Shown here: positions 36,752 through 50,983 of the stretch, piece by piece
Layout: the number at the start of each line of letters is the position of its first letter
Position numbering within the stretch: the stretch's first letter is position 1
Source of the DNA: Branchiostoma belcheri
Taxonomy: Eukaryota > Chordata > Leptocardii > Amphioxiformes > Branchiostomatidae
Length of the DNA stretch: 64,000 bases
NCBI RefSeq assembly: GCF_001625305.1
Contig: NW_017804054.1
Location: 2,390,042 to 2,454,041 of the forward strand
Reading direction: 5' to 3'
The notes under the pieces: model-generated
What the model saw: the letters and a program-made list of their open reading frames with translations, nothing else
What the model was told of the DNA's origin: nothing
Database searches by the model: none
Made by a program: the position numbers and the translations under genes

Positions 36752-37429
36752 GTAAGACTTTTCATGTTGTTCTTTTAAACCTTACAACTAATCCAATACA
36801 TATGGAATCTGGACATCTTTACCCTAAGGATGCATGGGCTCACAGAAAATTAAGCATCATTTTGAAATCTTACACTACAATTCATTCTGGGCAGGGTCGA
36901 CAACGAGCGACCGTCGAACGACGTTGCATGCTTACAGCTGTAGTAGTTGCAATGGTATGAAGGGATTGCGAATGAGTACATTGCCGTATTAAATACATAG
37001 TTGATTTGAAAAACGCATGTATAAAACCTATGTACAGGCAAACGACCGCTCGGACGAAGTTTCAAAACACGCAATTGGAAAAACAACCCCGTTGTTTTGC
37101 ATTTACAGCCTTATTTCCGACAACAAAGAAATGCAGTGACAATTGTATGTAGACTTCAGAGTCATTCAAGTTCTTTCCCTCCTTTTTTTCTAAAGTATAG
37201 AGTTGTATTTCTGTATGGACCTGTAGCTGTTGTCAAAAACAGGGTGACGAGTCGTCACGAGGTGTGTAATAGGAGAAGACGACGATAGTGTATTATGTTT
37301 ACAGTGATCTGGCGTGGGGCCAAGGGGAGGGGGAGGGGCGTGTGTTGAGTAGGTGATAGCCTCTTTCTCAGGCTTGGGAAGTACACCCATGAATAAAAAA
37401 TACATGCATACATACATACAAGAAAAAAT

Positions 37430-37510
37430 ACATGCAGAAACGCACACACGCCGTGACGCACATGCAAACACACACACACACAAACACACGCGCGCGCGCG
37501 TCTTAACACA
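37430..37510 (-). repeat. (AC)n / (GC)n simple repeat
   Basis: ACACACAC runs followed by CGCGCGCG. It lies in the presumed 5' UTR intron of LITAF-like gene 2. Confidence 0.85.
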
Positions 37511-37633
37511 TGCACACTGACCCACCCACAAGCACAGATAATCTGAAAAAAATCAAATAAAAACAAGGTAGGTCAATGTTTACCGACGTATCAACATCAT
37601 ATGATTTTATTTTTACAGAGCTTGCGAGAAGAA

Positions 37634-39367
37634 ATGGCCGACGAAAAGGGTGACCTACGAGAGAGGCAACAGGCTTCTCTGCCTGGGCAGCCCGAGGTAC
37701 GGAAACATATTTCAAACATGTGTCAGATTGTCTACCTATCGAATAGTTTTGAATTTGTTTTAGATTTCGTAATCTAAACGATGCAAAGGCAACTATAAAC
37801 CCGGGAACAGTTTCATCAGGTTGGTAAATCACTGAGAAAAAAAAACTTTTTTTACATAACCAAGCTATAGATACTTTCCCAAACTATTTACTATAGCAGC
37901 GACACTTGGGCTGCATTGCAATGTGAACCAGTCAGAATTGCCCTGAGGAAGGTGACAGACGGTCACCAAAACGTCGGCTGTGAATAAAAGACTTGGTTGT
38001 GTAAAAAGAGTCTCTTTACTCACCAGCTATTAACGCAAATTTATTTACCAGCTTGTTGATAATTTAATGTACACAAAATTAAGGATCGACTGTATATGTT
38101 AGCATACACTACAATAGAACGTGTTACTACTAAACCCTTAAAACATTCTTCTCCAATATTTTGATTTTAGCCCGGACAGCAGCCACTTCCAGCCGGGACT
38201 GTTGTTTATAATGCTGGTAAGTCAGGACATAACTTTAAAGTCTGTAATAGGCTTACTTCTTTAGAAAAATACAGTCCAACATGGCATCATTTTAAAATTG
38301 ACTGTATTCTGAGGGACGTATATGTGACTGCGTTTTCTATCTTTTCTATTTGCTTTGAATTCAAAATGAATACTATTTAAATTGAACAACAACTGTAAAA
38401 GACACAGCTTTTATATCCTCTAATTCAGTAATTGTAAGAAACTAGTCTATTCTATAAGAGGAACTATTAAATGGCATTGTATTTTTATTCTTTTTTCTAG
38501 CAACTCAGCCGGCTGGTGTCCCTGCGCCTATCCCCCACCCCCCGGAGCGCAGTAGAGTGTCTGTGCGGGTGAAATGTCCATCCTGTCAGCAGGATATCAA
38601 CACAGTCACCGAGACAAAAGTCGGCAAGTTTGCCTGGCTGGCCGCAGGGCTCGTCTTTCTGCTGGGGTTTGTTTCTTTGTTTGTTTGTTTTGTTTTGCAT
38701 AACCAGTAAACCGGGAACACAACAGTTTTGTACGTGTATTACAAGCTAGGTATACGTATTTTATGTATTTGTACACAGTAGGGATTATTACCTTCTAGAA
38801 TAAAAAAGCTAATAGAATTTATCTGTAGCATGAAAGAAACAAAGTCTGAGCAAAAGAAGGTCTGTTGAAAAGAAGGTTGAATAGCTTTGTGCGTTTCTAG
38901 TCATATAGTGGACAATCCATAATATAGAAGTTGTTTATTGCAAATTCCTGCCCGAGGGCTAATTGCATACAGACATTGACAAGAAAATGTGGTGATACAT
39001 GCATAAGCCTATTTGCTAACAGGAACTTCTACGTGTACGATATACTTATCGAACCTACTATCTCTACTTAAATCTAATAACGTTGGTATACATACAGGAT
39101 AAAAAAAGTAAATATGCAATATGTGAACAGGCCTATATATAGGAACAATGTAACTGCTATTCTAATCTATTCTATCTTATTAAACTATTCTTGTCATGCT
39201 ATTAGGGGGTTGGACTTCTTTTAATAAAATGTCGTCCATTTAGGTTGTCGTTCCCGGTGTTTTGGCTGGGGTGCTGCGTCCCATGCTGTGTCTCCAACTT
39301 CAAGGACACCAAGCACTCCTGTCCGAACTGCAAGGCGCACGTGGCCACCTACAAGATTGCCAAATAA
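37634..39367 (+). CDS. LITAF-like protein 2
   Basis: Exons 37634-37696, 38171-38216, 38501-38666 and 39244-39367 give 132 residues with the same intron phases (0, 1, 2) as its two neighbours. The N-terminal region is short and lacks the PPxY motif of the other two. The LITAF domain is complete: [10 protein letters not shown], the hydrophobic segment [14 protein letters not shown] and [13 protein letters not shown], then [17 protein letters not shown]. The third donor (GG followed by GTTTGT) sits inside the start of a (GTTT)n repeat, so that insertion now supplies the splice site. Loss of PPxY suggests different ubiquitin-ligase coupling. Confidence 0.88.
37943..37976 (+). ncRNA. Hammerhead-like motif, probable retroelement relic
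   Basis: CTGAGGA fits the hammerhead core CUGANGA. GGTGAC pairs perfectly with GTCACC as stem II across an AGACG loop. AAAACGTC follows where GAAACGTC would be expected, so this copy has a likely inactivating base. The order resembles the motif at 19685. It lies in intron 1 of LITAF-like gene 2. Confidence 0.4.
38667..38755 (+). repeat. (GTTT)n-GCATAACC repeat abutting a splice donor
   Basis: GTTTGTTTCTTTGTTTG then GCATAACCAGTAAACCG, CAGTTTTGTAC and TACAAGCTA. It starts exactly at the donor of exon 3 of LITAF-like gene 2 and matches the copies near 20880 and 22592. Confidence 0.7.
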
Positions 39368-39754
39368 GGAAGGACTGGGGGAACGTTATCTGCATTTTTA
39401 ATGTGATGTTATGTCCATCATTTGAATGTCAAGTGATGCTTACTCTGAAAATGACTTTTAGGCGTTTGTGTTCACAAGTCTGTTTCTAAGCCTTTTTGTG
39501 ACACAATTAAATTTCTCGATAACTGATACTGAGTATTGATAAGTACTTTCAAGGGTACGAATGACGCAGTTTGGTTGAATCAAACTACCAGTGTCACAAG
39601 AACGCCAAATTACTGTGTGGTCACATATATTCTGTTTCTAAAGAATATAGAAGTTGTTACTTACTTGTATAACTTATTTACCTACGCAACCATTGCCTCT
39701 ATCCGTAGCAATGTTTCCTAGCGTGCCGACTGATTTTTAACTTGAGTTATTTTT

Positions 39755-40682
39755 ACCTTCGCCAAGAAGGTTATGTTTTCAGAGGCGTTCGTGTATGTGT
39801 GTGTGTGTGTGTGTGTCTGTCTGTCTGTCTGTCTGTCTGTAAACACGATAACTTGAGAAGGCTTAAATGGACTGACTTGATATTTGGTAGGTGGGTAGGT
39901 CGTAATGAGACCTCAAAATGATTAGATTTTGGGCCACCTGGCGGCTTGTCATGGTACTGCAGCAGAACTTCCGGTTTTGATATCTCAAGATCCAGACATG
40001 CTAGGGTAACCAAATTTAGGTGGTAGATAGCTCTTGTGCTGGGGATGAAGTGACATGAGTTTGAGCCCCCTAGTTGCTTGCTCTAGAACTGCAGGGGGGT
40101 TTAAAGGACAAATGTTTAAAAGAGGATAACTCAAGAACCGATTGATGGATCATCGTGATTTTTGGTATGTAGGTAGCTTAAGTGATGCTTGACATAATGA
40201 TATTACAATTATGCAAATATTGATGTAATTTGCATAATTAATGAGGAAATTCTATAAATCAGCTGCATTCCATGATAGGAAGTTCAAGCTTGTAACATAT
40301 GTTATTAAGAACGAGAGAAACACAGGCAAATATCGATTATGCAAATGAAGACTTAATTTGCATAATTAATGAGAAAATGTTATAATTGCATAGTGGTAAC
40401 TGCCTGAAATTTCATACTTGGGGTGTTTGAAAGTTAAGTGAAGGTGAACATAATTAAACATAACTTATTCAAATAAGGACCACATTTGCATAATTTATGA
40501 GGAAATGCTATAATGGCATTCTTTGTTAAGATAAGAATGTCTTTTGGTGTAGAATATGATCAACAGACTGATATAATTTATGCAATCAAGGATCCTATTT
40601 GCATAATCAGGGTGATTAGTATATTTCTTATTCATAAAGGCTAACTTCATTTGGCGAAGGTATGAGATCGTGGAACTCTAGT
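39755..40682 (+). mobile_element. Non-coding interspersed element with short inverted ends
   Basis: The stretch begins ACCTTCGCCAAGAAGG and ends with TTGGCGAAGGTATGAG, so the termini are inverted repeats of about 11 bases. The interior holds a GT/CTGT microsatellite (39797-39840). It also has repeated variants of TTTGCATAATTAATGAGGAA at about 40230, 40360, 40490 and 40595. No open frame. The copy lies in the 3' flank of LITAF-like gene 2. Confidence 0.6.
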
Positions 40683-41238
40683 TTAATTCTGATAAACAGG
40701 TACCAATTGCATGATATGTGTGTTATGTGGAAACGATATCGATTACAATGGTATCTTTATTATTGCATTTTGGAATATGCAAATAATGTGTAACTATAAG
40801 ACGTATCGTAGGTATTTCTTTACATATCAGGTGTACAGACTGAATACGGATAATATGGTTCTAATTGATTAAAAATTAGACTATTCTCTTAAGCTTCCTG
40901 TCGAATTGTGTTCACTTGGTGTCTAGTATCAAGAAGGTTAAACTACGATAAGTGCATGAATCTTTAATCAAAGACTCGTTTTATGTATCGAATGATCGTT
41001 TCTTTTTACAGTCTCGATGGGTATTTATTTATTTATGACGTTACTTTTAGACATGTACAATTTAACACAGACACCCAGATACTTCTCTTTATAAGAAAAT
41101 AACATAACATACGTACCTAATTATTAAAAAATATATATTTATTAAACGGCATGTTAAAGGTATAAAAATAAAACAACAACGTAATTTTCTCTATTTTTTT
41201 CTCTAAAGAAAAAAAAACGGAACACCCCCGTCTTTGAA

Positions 41239-41450
41239 ATGTACTCTTCCAGCATGGGTAATCACTCATGCATATTTAATGAGGTGTCAGTCTACGATGT
41301 CGACAAGTCGTCCACTGTAAACACTTCTTTCCGTGTATATTTTACCTCCTGGGCCAACAGCCTTCAATTCAACGGATTCAAAACAGGTTCAGGGACCACC
41401 CAGAGGTGTAGACAATCCTTGCTTTGGCGCAGTAGTGGCACAGTTAGCAG
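41239..41450 (+). other. Putative non-coding first exon of LITAF-like gene 3
   Basis: A donor GTAAGT follows AGTTAGCAG at 41451. The next compatible acceptor is TTTTTCAG at 42624, three bases before the start codon of the next gene. The 5' limit is arbitrary. The open frame here has no recognisable homology. Confidence 0.35.
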
Positions 41451-42190
41451 GTAAGTTGTAGCAACTAGTGATCGCTACTTAACCACCTATGTCATGGCCG
41501 TTCTATCTCATGTTTCAATGTAGCCTGGCACCAGCATGTCTCAGATGATATAGACATGTTGCATGTGAGCACATGTATATTTGAGACCACTGCAACAAAT
41601 ATACAGTTCTGGACACCTTGAATATTGTCTTTCGATCGACAAGGATAAGATTGGTCGGCAGCGACCGCCAGGCCACTGCATTTTACCCAGCCGGAATTCC
41701 AGAAATATTTGTGACAGCCATCGTTCATAAGTTAATCTCGCAGCTGTATAAAATGCTGATTTACTCTGTTGTTTCAGCGAAACCTACACGTTATAGGGAT
41801 TGACATGCCTGCTGATTTTATTAAGAAATTTATTACCTAGAATACAATGCTGTAATTTCACCTGACGGATAATTGCAAAGTCCCAAAACTTGTCGGCCAT
41901 GTACCTGTTTTTCTGTGACCCGACCGACAAAACAGACAGAATATTAAGCCAGCAGTGACATCAAATGTTACTCCTGTCAAACATTTGTACTATGCAAGGG
42001 TACAATAGAGCGTAACATTCATACAGCTATGAAAAACAACGCAGTGTGTAGAGCTGCACGGTGTATTGGTGTGTAGTTAACCATCCGACCGCTAGGTTAC
42101 TTTTGAAGGTTGTGTGCATTGGGCGTACCGTGTCAGTCTTATGCTTTGTGTAATGTCACTCATGCGTGATCTACATAATGTAGCGTTTTA

Positions 42191-42520
42191 GGCCACGCCA
42201 AGTAATCTTCATGGATGACGTCCTACGGAGACTCTAAATCCAATTGCGATAGCGCCAAAAAAACAAAACAAGAAGGGCCGAGTAAACAAGATGACAACTA
42301 GATTTGAAATCTACTAAGGGACGACAAATGTTTAGTACACAAATTGAATTAGAACACAGTGTAACAGTCCACAATTTTCTATTTGTCATGAAAACAGCAA
42401 TGTCCGTGACGATATTATTGTGCAACAATAAAAGTACGACCTAAAATAAAAGCCCCCCCCCCCGGACAAATCATCAAAATCTAATAAAAGTACTCCCTGA
42501 AATAAAAGTTCCCCCACCGA
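42191..42520 (+). mobile_element. Left end of a GGCCAC-type TIR element
   Basis: TTA followed by GGCCACGCCAAGTAATC, ATGGATGACGTCC and GAGACTCTAAATCCAATT parallels the subterminal order of the element at 57874. The right terminus was not found, so the end coordinate is a guess. Confidence 0.5.
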
Positions 42521-42626
42521 ATATTAGAAAAAAATTATATGTACTTTGTTTATTCATTGTTGCCTAATTGGTGCCATATGCAATTGCCATGCAATAAAGT
42601 TCTTGTTGGATACATCTTTTTCAGTC

Positions 42627-44538
<1,912 letters not shown>

Positions 44539-46061
44539 GCACTTACTGCCAGGCTGCGTGCTTTGTTTCATTTTTCGTTTAAAGTGTAAGCAGTATTTTT
44601 ACTAATATCTGGCCGTGTGATACTGATAAAAAAGAATAAGGACCATACAATTTCTTAAGGTTAAAAGGAAAGCAACCTTCTATATGCAAGATATACTTTT
44701 ATCCCATGAATTTAATAAAGATTTATTTTAACTTTTTAAAAGGTAAATGATTGTAAGGGAATGGTAATATACGCCGCTTATTACATGGGATATGGTGATA
44801 TTTAGGGTATTTAGTTTTGCTGTTGAATGTTAATTATAGTGTGTGAAAGATAATGATCAGCTTTTAACTTAGATATCTTTGATATTATAAGTTGCAGAAA
44901 TAAGATGCATCGATTAGTGTGGACAGTTTCCGTTGTCTTACAAAGATACAACACAACGTCTTTAAATTTACGCGAATCGCGATCCACGGTCCCGTGATCG
45001 CGACAACAGAAATGGCCGTACAGAAATGACCTCTAGCGAGGTATCGTTGAACATACACGCCTTACCCTGCGCATTTCTTGTTATGTAGATAAGCATGAGA
45101 ATCAATAATACGCTATGCAAGTCCAGAGGTTGTTTAACAGGTAGATTATGATGCATCTGTTCACATTGAAGCAATGCGGATAAAGGTACTCGTATGAAGT
45201 TGGATTAAGTTGTGTGTTAATTTGAGTTTTTTCATCTTCCTGAATTAAAAAGATATGAAAAGAATTCGTGCACTTTTTTGTGTTCCATTTTATTCTTCAT
45301 TTAGCGATATCATTCAGCTTTCTCATATCTATTTCAAACCTTAATTTTTAAGTTGCTTATTCACTAACATGTCTCTGTAATCTATAATTGGTTCTAAACG
45401 CCTTCTTTTTTACAGAAAAAAAACAAATTCAAACCTGAATGAATGTACATCTGCAATAATATGACGTTCAATTTTAAAGACAACTCTAAAACACAATCAT
45501 CATCCAAACTGGAGCGTCAGCGTCATCTTCAGACATTAAAACATACACTTACTAGAATACTGTATATAAAATTCAATGTACAATAGAATCAAATTCAAAG
45601 CATCTAAAGCATGTCAACTTAACTAACTGGAAAATCTGTAGTATCAAATCCTAATATACATTAGTAGTATGGAATCTATTGTTGCATAGCAATACCACAA
45701 GTAAAGGGCAGAGCTTGTAGCTATAGTGTGTACAATCTCATATGGAATGTTGATTGTTCTCATTATGTTTACAGCAGTTCCGAATGAGCATTTGTAGAGT
45801 ACTGCAATCTGAGTCATTTCACCAGGTTGATATGAACATTTGATACTTTATTCAGATACCCATTGGTCTGCATAAATCGCACAGCCATAATAAAATTGAT
45901 GGCTTATGGAATAGGCATACACCTGTTCACTCATATATCTAACATGAAGTCTGACCCGGAGACGAGTACATTTGTGGGTTTTGAGGCCAGTAACATGAAT
46001 CCAGATTGAGTGGAACTGTCAATTGTCAATAGGTGAAACTTAAAACTCTGTGGTTAAAAGC
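44539..46061. other. Intergenic 3' flanks
   Basis: The 3' flanks of LITAF-like gene 3 (+) and the FN3-glycosyltransferase gene (-). AT-rich, with AATAAA at 44714. No protein domain or RNA gene seen. Confidence 0.5.
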
Positions 46062-49000
46062 TCAGCCCTCTAGGCCAAATGTTTGGAGGAACTTCCTGTG
46101 TGATGCAGCCCAGTACTCTGAGTCCAGAAGCTTCTTCTTCAAACTTTGTGCGGCCCTAAACTCTCTGGGCCCATCCGTCAGGATCTTGATGACGCGCTTA
46201 GACAGTGTTTTCGCGGCTTCATCGTCGTCATCATCGATCTCTACGATCGTGCGGTCAAACTCGGGATCTTGTTTCGTCAGGAACTTTGCAAGACCAGATT
46301 TGTTGGAAACCACGACTGGCACACCTGCGGCAATGGCCTCCAGACCAACCAGTCCGAATGGCTCTGCACGAGACGGCATCAGGACGACATCGGCCTTTTC
46401 CATGTCCTCGCACAGCTCCTCCTGTGTAGCGTACTCAAGGGGAGTGAAGGGTACGAACTGGAATCTACCCGTGTTTGCTTCGATGATGCTTCTGCTTGCT
46501 TGAAAATCGTCACGTCTGATGCCGCGAAGCCGCCACTTCGTGTGGGGTAGGGCTTTGATTACATGGCCCATGGTATTTGCAGCTAGATCAACCCCTTTCA
46601 GCTTCTCCACGCCCTTGACCCTGCCGATGGACAGCACTACTTTCGTTTCCGTGTCAACGGGTGGCTTCAGTTTCATATCGATGAAGATGTCAGACGGCTT
46701 TGGCAAGAGTTCGTGATGTTGTAGTGTTAGCTGATTCGTCTGATGCCTGTAGTAGTCATATATCAATGGACCGACCGAGAACATAACATCAGTATGTCGT
46801 AGGTCATCCAGAATGTTGCGACTCTCCTTTCCGATGCTCAACACGCTCTCGTCACCCTTGTACTGACTGGTGTCCTCTGGCATCACGTGGGTGACCTGGA
46901 CAAGCTTGGCGTCAGGAAAGCGTTCCTTGATCCGTCTTGCTGCATGGCTCGTGATGTGTACGTGGCCCACGATGAAGTCTACGTGTGAGGGAAGGTCTGG
47001 ATATCGGGTCTGGTGATCAAAGGTCAGCCAATAGAGCTCTGCCTTTCTTGGATCACGCTCAAACGTTGTTGGGAAAACCAGCCGAATTCCATCAGCAGCC
47101 GCGTCGTGCTTGTCTTGTTGTGTGGCATTCAGGACTGTGCAAAGGACTGTTGCTCCTTTTGAAGCCAGAAAGCACCCAATCTGGCGGTTGACTGTGGATA
47201 TACCACCCTTTCTGGTCCCATACTCATCATTGAGCAGCAGCACCATAGGCCATTTTCCAGATCCTATAGATTAGGTCAAAAGAAAAGGAAACTCTCATTC
47301 ACTTGCCTTGTCACCTGAAATTGCTTGATATTTTATGTAGGTCTAGAAACACTTATGCATTAAATCCTAACATCAATTATTTCAAAAGTATTTCTAAGAA
47401 GTGTTGGCACTATTATATAGATATATATGTATAAAATAGACAAGAATTAAACCCAATACGTGTATTTGGATTGCTATGACTGCTGCCAGGGTCTTTAGAA
47501 ATGAATGTACTTTGATGGTTACAAAGAACTTTCATTCGGATGGTGTCGGCTAGCATTCCATTTCGTTCCACCTCTAGTATTAAATGGGTTTGTAGAGGAT
47601 AATACTGCTGTGGAATCACATTTCCATGAACAACTGGCCAAGTACAGGTTAAGATACTTACTTGTCCTCTGTGTCTTTATCCTCGCCATACTGTTCTCCC
47701 CGGCACTGACAGTTACAACACTGATGATGTACTCAGTTCCTGCAGTCAGACCAGTGAAGGTGTGTTCTAGTGTGCATTTAGCATTCACAATTGCACTATG
47801 AGCGGTGACACCATCAGTATTAGAGATGCTGATCCTGTAGTTGTCCGTTTTGCCAGCCGCTTCAGTCCAGGTGATTCCAATGCTGTTTTCTGTCACCTCA
47901 GCAATGTTTACGGCGCCAGGCTGGGCTACAACTGACATTAGAATGATGGAAAAACTGTCAATACTTTAATCACATTTCGGTATCACCTAAAGTTAGACTG
48001 CCTGATATCAAAAGGATAATCCAACAGTATATAATTTTTATACATTTACATCAATACATCTAGCCAAGTACAATGAAGGATACTTACTTGTTCTTTGCGT
48101 TTCTGTCCTTGCCGTACTATGTGCACCGTCATTGACAGTTACAACACTGATGGTGTACTCAGTTCCTGCTGTCAGACCAGTGAAGGTGTGTTCCAGTGGG
48201 TCTCCGGTCTTTACACTTTCGGTGGAGTTGGTGACACCAGTGTCAGGACTGATGCTGATAATGTAGCCGTCTTTATTGCCACCTGCTTCTTTCCAGGTGA
48301 CCCTGATGCTGTTTTCTGTTACTTCAGCAATGGTGAAGGGGCGAGGCTGAAATGCTGTCAATACTTGAGTAATTAGGATATATTAGGTAAAACCTTGTTG
48401 TTAGAGTCTATTGATTAGGATACATTAGGTTTTATCATGTTTAACGAAGAAAGCATATTGTTTTTGGTCTGTTTTTCTCTTCTTCCTCTTCTTCAAACCA
48501 ATAAGGTCAATGACCTGAACCAGTCTATCACCTTAGTAACTACTGTTGGGTTACATCATGTTGCAATTTTATAGCAGGAGGGATTTAGACTATCCGACCA
48601 TATATATGAACGTGTTTGAGTAAGAATGAACTGAGCAGACCATGTGCAAAAGGAAACATCATGCATTTGCTTTCCACATTTGCTTACCTTTCTAGTTCTG
48701 CATTAGGTGTTATTAGATATTTTTTTGTACTTGCTATACATTGTACCATGTGCAATAAAGGAAAGGATAATTCAGGTCACAAAATAATACTGTGGAATTA
48801 GTACAATAGAGTGTACTCACTTGCAGTGATTTTGAACCTGGGTCTGGCAGCAGGCTGGGTTACAGCTGTTGAAATTGTATGAGAGGAAAGTTATTATCTT
48901 ATCACGCATTGCTTTGTATATATATAAGGCATGTGAAGGCAAGTGAAGGGTATTTGGTTGGAAGTCTTATCGGTTGTAATGGACTGTTGCTTCAAGAAAA

Positions 49001-50983
49001 AATATTTTTTTATACATGGATATAGATCTTAGACAATATAGATCTATATAGATATAAGTCTGCAATTAGTTTAAATGCGATTATTGCTATAGCTATATCA
49101 AAATAGTTTTCCACAACATGACTCTGTCCATACCTTGCTTCGGCCGCTTTACCAAGGGGCCACTGCCCCCGGAATCTGTATGATGCCTTGTTTCGTTGAC
49201 TTTCCCCTTCTCACCTGTAATCAGGGATGGGCCCACCTGCACTGACTCATCCGCTTGTTGAACCTGACTCGTCTTTCCCTCATCTGAAATGGACATACGA
49301 CAAGACTTACACATATAGCTAAAAGTTTCTTCATATCCGTATATTAAAACTACAACTCCCAAGCACAAAATTGAACCGACCAGGAGACAAATTAAAGCAA
49401 GCTATTAAAGCGGAACGAGGTATTACGGCTATTTTTCTTCGACTGTCACTTTCTTGAGTCTCTGAATGGATGATGAATTGATAAGTAAAAGTTATGTTGG
49501 CTACCTGTAGGGTTGTTCCTGTCACTCTGCTGCTCAACTGCTTTTTGGGTTTCTGACGTTTTCTGGGTGCGTGGTTTGTCTTGTTCTTCTTGTTCCGAGA
49601 GCCTTTCTTTCATGGTTTTCCCAACTTCGCCTGGCTCGTCTGTAAGAAAACAACGTTATATACCTGTGTACGATATCACGGTTAAAGCTTAGATGGGTTT
49701 GACACTTTTATTTTCAAGAAACGTACGCATAGCATGTTCCGGTAAGATCAGAACACTGGCATAGGAATGAAAAAGATCAACCATTTTATCCGACATAATA
49801 ATTTGATTTTCCAGTACACGTAAAATTTATCTAGCATAACCGATGACGTTCTTAGAAGAAATATCCACTGAGAGAAGAGTCCAAGTATTTTAGAGCTAAG
49901 ATTAAGATAGTTAAGTGTTGTGCATTACCCGACATCCTTAAGTCGTTATGAGATCCCGTGAACCCACTGTTCCCAGCAGCCATGTCATCTGTGCGCAAGG
50001 CTTCTCTTGTCTTGACTCGTACGGTAGTTTTCTATGAAAGTCTGAATGGGCATTAATAGATGAAATTATTGTTAACCAGGTTTGGAAGTCAATGTAGTCG
50101 ATTTAGTGTTTATTAAAGGCTACTAATGATTAGGCACTAGCCAAATCGTTCAAGATACAAATACATGCATGCACATCTTGAAGATAGTCCAAACGAAACA
50201 CAGTCAGTCGTCTATGCAAAGTCTGATTTGTGCCTTTCTGTAATGTCCCATATCAGAAAGCCATCAATAGGCGTTTGACCTACCTTTTCTTTCCCCTCCC
50301 GTTCTTTTCTATCCATAGTAGACCGTGCTATATACAACACCTGTCTGGTGACGCCTGCTGCACTAACACCTCCTAGATTCCTTTCCTATAGCGCAGAAAC
50401 ACATACAGACGTATATACACCATATATTCCAGGCCATGGAGCCGCCTAACCATTGTAATGACTACAACCAGCGGGTGAAACTTTCGCCAGGACATGCCTT
50501 ATTTACAATCACATTCTCTAAAACGTTTCGAAGGAGCGAAAATATAATTTTATATACCACCAAAGCTATGGAAACATAGCGTCATTACTAGTAATTCATT
50601 TAACATCAACAGTTTATCTGTATGCTAGAGAAATATACTCAAATTTCGAAGTGTTTGTACTCAATACCCTGCTACTTTTGTCAAGGGCAAATCTATATAC
50701 ACCTGTAGCTTCCGGGTTTACCTGAACGTCTCCAGAAGTGTCTTCTAAGATATTGACCAGCTTTTCCCGGGTCTTTAAGGTCTCTACAAGGCCCCTAGAC
50801 TCTCCAAGAACCGAACCCTGTTATTTTTGACGTCAAAAGACGCACAGGTGAGAATCCAACGGCGTCTTGAAGACAGAACAGGTCCGTTACATCCCAAGGT
50901 GAGAAGGGAATGATGTTTCGGTAGGGTTCCCATGATTCATAGCGCGATGACGCACTCCGCAGCAACGGGGTGAATGACCCCAT
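46062..50983 (-). CDS. FN3-GT4 fusion: fibronectin III repeats plus a GT4-type glycosyltransferase
   Basis: Exons in transcription order: 50983-50891, 50817-50722, 50385-50284, 50031-49929, 49639-49505, 49283-49134, 48865-48821, 48354-48088, 47931-47662, 47263-46062. They join in phase to 820 residues. Residues 1-226 are charged and low in complexity, likely disordered. Residues 242-330 and 331-420 are two very similar FN3 domains (IAEVTENSI, TFTGLTAGTEY), each a phase 1-1 exon; a 15-residue exon before them looks like an FN3 start. Residues 421-820, one exon, form a GT-B retaining glycosyltransferase with a donor-side loop RKGGIS (438-443) and the E-x7-E motif at Glu721 and Glu729 within EPFGLVGLE. 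No signal peptide or membrane segment is seen, so the enzyme is probably cytosolic. Donor and acceptor sugars are unknown. The first exon is the least certain part. Confidence 0.8.
48421..48620 (+). repeat. Diverged direct repeat, copy 1
   Basis: Matches 55141-55345 on the same strand. Shared blocks include AACCAATAAGGTC, TTGGGTTACATCATGTTGCA and TTTATAGCAG followed by GGGATTTAGACT. Lies in an intron of the FN3-GT4 gene. Identity unknown. Confidence 0.7.

Noticed and set aside
46033-46503. 156-codon plus-strand frame
   Set aside because: Antisense shadow of the GT4 glycosyltransferase exon, which has the conserved motifs on the minus strand.
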